Positions 4,785-6,060 of a DNA stretch of 6,060 nucleotides are shown here, one piece after another. Under the pieces are notes generated by a model that saw only the letters and a program-made list of their open reading frames with translations, did no database searches and was not told where the DNA came from. Every line of letters starts with the position of its first letter. Position 1 is the stretch's first letter. The translations under genes were made by a program, and so were the position numbers. Source of the stretch: Spirochaetota bacterium (GTDB lineage Bacteria > Spirochaetota > B62-G9 > DRHN01); the NCBI GenBank assembly GCA_023136305.1, contig JAGLSF010000130.1, forward strand, positions 1-6,060, in the 5' to 3' direction.

Positions 4785-6060
4785 CTATTCCGCCCTGAAA
4801 ATTTCGCCGCTGTAATGGGCAACAAGATCGTCATCTGCATGGGTCATCACCCTATCGAGCTGTGAAAATACCTTCTCGAAAGCCTCGGCATACTTCTCCA
4901 TGAGCTCTCTCGTGTTGGGTGGATGGATTCCTGCAACCACGGTGTAGCGCCTGCAGAAATCAAGTGCGTTGGGATACTCTTCGGTCCTGTACACCAGGTC
5001 CTTCCCCTCCTCGGTGAAGTTCCAGGGGTATCCGCTTGCACTGTGGCCCTTCTTGGTCTGAAACAGGTCCTGAGCGGGAACGGGCATGGTTTGCCACTGT
5101 CCCACCTGAACGCCCTCTTTGAACAATGCCTTTTCAACAGCACTTCTAAACCGCTCGGGTTCGGCGTCAATGCCGGCTTCTTCCGGATAGAATTCTGCGA
5201 TATACATCCAGTACACGTGTTTGCGACCCTCAGGGACAGCGGGCGGATGGACACCCGGTATCTCACTGAGCCGCTCGGTGAGATAGGTACAGTTCGCTAT
5301 CCTCCAGTCGTTGTACTCATCGAGGCGCTGCAGCTGCGACCGTGCCAGCGCTGCAGGCATCTCCAGATTCCGGTACTGATAGCCCAGTATTGAGGCATTG
5401 TATTTTCTTAAGTTTGTTTCGTCGTCGATCTCGTCACCGAACATCCTCAGCATCTTTGCCCTCATGTGATACTCGTCGTCATCCATGACGAGAAGCCCTC
5501 CCTCTCCGCCTGTGAGGTTCTTCGAGCTGTTCAGACTGAAGGCCGCGAGCTCACCAAAACTGCCGACCTTTTTCCCCCTGTATTCAGCACCATGCGCCTG
5601 ACAGGCGTCCTCGATGACGTATAATTTATGCTTGCGGGCGACTTTGATTATTCTGTCCATATCTGCGGCAAGGCCGTGTATATGAACCGGTATGATCGCT
5701 CTGGTGCATTCGGTTATCTTCTCCTCGATGCCATCAGGGTCCATGGTACAGGTCTGGCGGTCAACATCCACGAATATGGGAACGGCATTGGCATGCAGCA
5801 CGCACGATGCTGATGCGAGGAAGGTGTATGAGGGGACGAGCACCTCGTCACCGGGTCCGATATTCAATGCAGTCAGGGCCATGTGCAGAGCAGCCGTGCC
5901 GCTGTTCGTGGTGAGACAGTACTTCCTGCCCACATAGTCGCGCCACTCGGCCTCCAGCCCGGTCACCTCAGGCGCATCGGGTCCGCACAGATATCCGTTT
6001 TCGAACACCCTGAGCACGGCATCGCGGTCACGCTCATCAAGTATCGGCCACGGTTTGATC
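4785..6060 (-). CDS. DegT/DnrJ/EryC1/StrS-family PLP aminotransferase, 5' end outside window
   Basis: At least 424 residues of a fold-type I PLP-dependent sugar aminotransferase. Numbered from an internal GTG at 6017, the motifs are TTNSGTAALHMAL (36-48) binding the PLP phosphate, GDEVLVPSYTF (56-66), PVHIHG (110-115), VIEDACQAHGAEY (134-146) with the Asp contacting the PLP ring nitrogen, and FSLNSSKNLTGGEGG (160-174) with the Schiff-base Lys166. The frame continues without a stop past that GTG to the window edge and encodes IKPWPILDERDRDA, which is typical for the start of this family, so the GTG is internal and the true start lies beyond 6060. Such enzymes transfer an amino group, usually from glutamate, to a keto-sugar, often in surface polysaccharide or secondary-metabolite pathways; some are cyclitol aminotransferases. 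The substrate cannot be assigned without the upstream genes. It converges on the lipoprotein gene with an 81-base gap. Confidence 0.9.
   Translation of the reverse strand, partial: IKPWPILDERDRDAVLRVFENGYLCGPDAPEVTGLEAEWRDYVGRKYCLTTNSGTAALHMALTALNIGPGDEVLVPSYTFLASASCVLHANAVPIFVDVDRQTCTMDPDGIEEKITECTRAIIPVHIHGLAADMDRIIKVARKHKLYVIEDACQAHGAEYRGKKVGSFGELAAFSLNSSKNLTGGEGGLLVMDDDEYHMRAKMLRMFGDEIDDETNLRKYNASILGYQYRNLEMPAALARSQLQRLDEYNDWRIANCTYLTERLSEIPGVHPPAVPEGRKHVYWMYIAEFYPEEAGIDAEPERFRSAVEKALFKEGVQVGQWQTMPVPAQDLFQTKKGHSASGYPWNFTEEGKDLVYRTEEYPNALDFCRRYTVVAGIHPPNTRELMEKYAEAFEKVFSQLDRVMTHADDDLVAHYSGEIFRAE

Noticed and set aside
6015..6017. GTG at 6017 as the start of the aminotransferase
   Set aside because: The frame continues upstream without a stop to the window edge and encodes a PWPILDERD segment typical of the family N-terminus, so this codon is internal.

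Overview
The window looks like bacterial chromosome of moderate to high GC content, with tightly packed genes and good Shine-Dalgarno sites. A lipoprotein signal peptide points to a Gram-negative envelope. The NagA and NagB sequences (PGFVDLQVNG near the very N-terminus of NagA; GIGENGHLAFNDP in NagB) resemble forms I associate with Planctomycetes and related uncultivated lineages rather than enterobacteria. That taxonomic placement is a low-confidence inference from memory.

Positions 1-3709 (minus strand) hold a five-gene block transcribed right to left: glucokinase (glk), ribose-5-phosphate isomerase B (rpiB), an alpha/beta-hydrolase of unknown substrate, glucosamine-6-phosphate deaminase (nagB), and the first 63 codons of N-acetylglucosamine-6-phosphate deacetylase (nagA), which leaves the window. 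Gaps are 28, about 52, 22 and -4 bases, so this is very likely one operon. A good sigma70-type promoter (TTGACA, 17 bases, TATCGT) sits just upstream of glk. Together the genes suggest intracellular sugar and amino-sugar use: a kinase makes a hexose 6-phosphate, NagA deacetylates GlcNAc-6-P, NagB converts GlcN-6-P to fructose-6-P and ammonia, and RpiB feeds the pentose phosphate pathway. The embedded hydrolase may remove an ester group from a related sugar, but its substrate is unknown.

Positions 3710-3890 are the divergent intergenic region. It carries the glk promoter. I could not identify a convincing promoter for the rightward gene.

Positions 3891-4703 (plus strand) encode a 270-residue predicted lipoprotein of unknown function with acidic linkers.

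Positions 4704-4784 are a short convergent gap. Positions 4785-6060 (minus strand) encode most of a DegT/DnrJ/EryC1/StrS-type PLP-dependent aminotransferase. Its reading frame stays open to the right edge, so its true start lies outside the window.

I see no tRNA, rRNA, CRISPR array, insertion sequence or phage gene. The most interesting points are the unassigned hydrolase inside an amino-sugar operon, the N-terminally short NagA, and the altered active-site loop of NagB.
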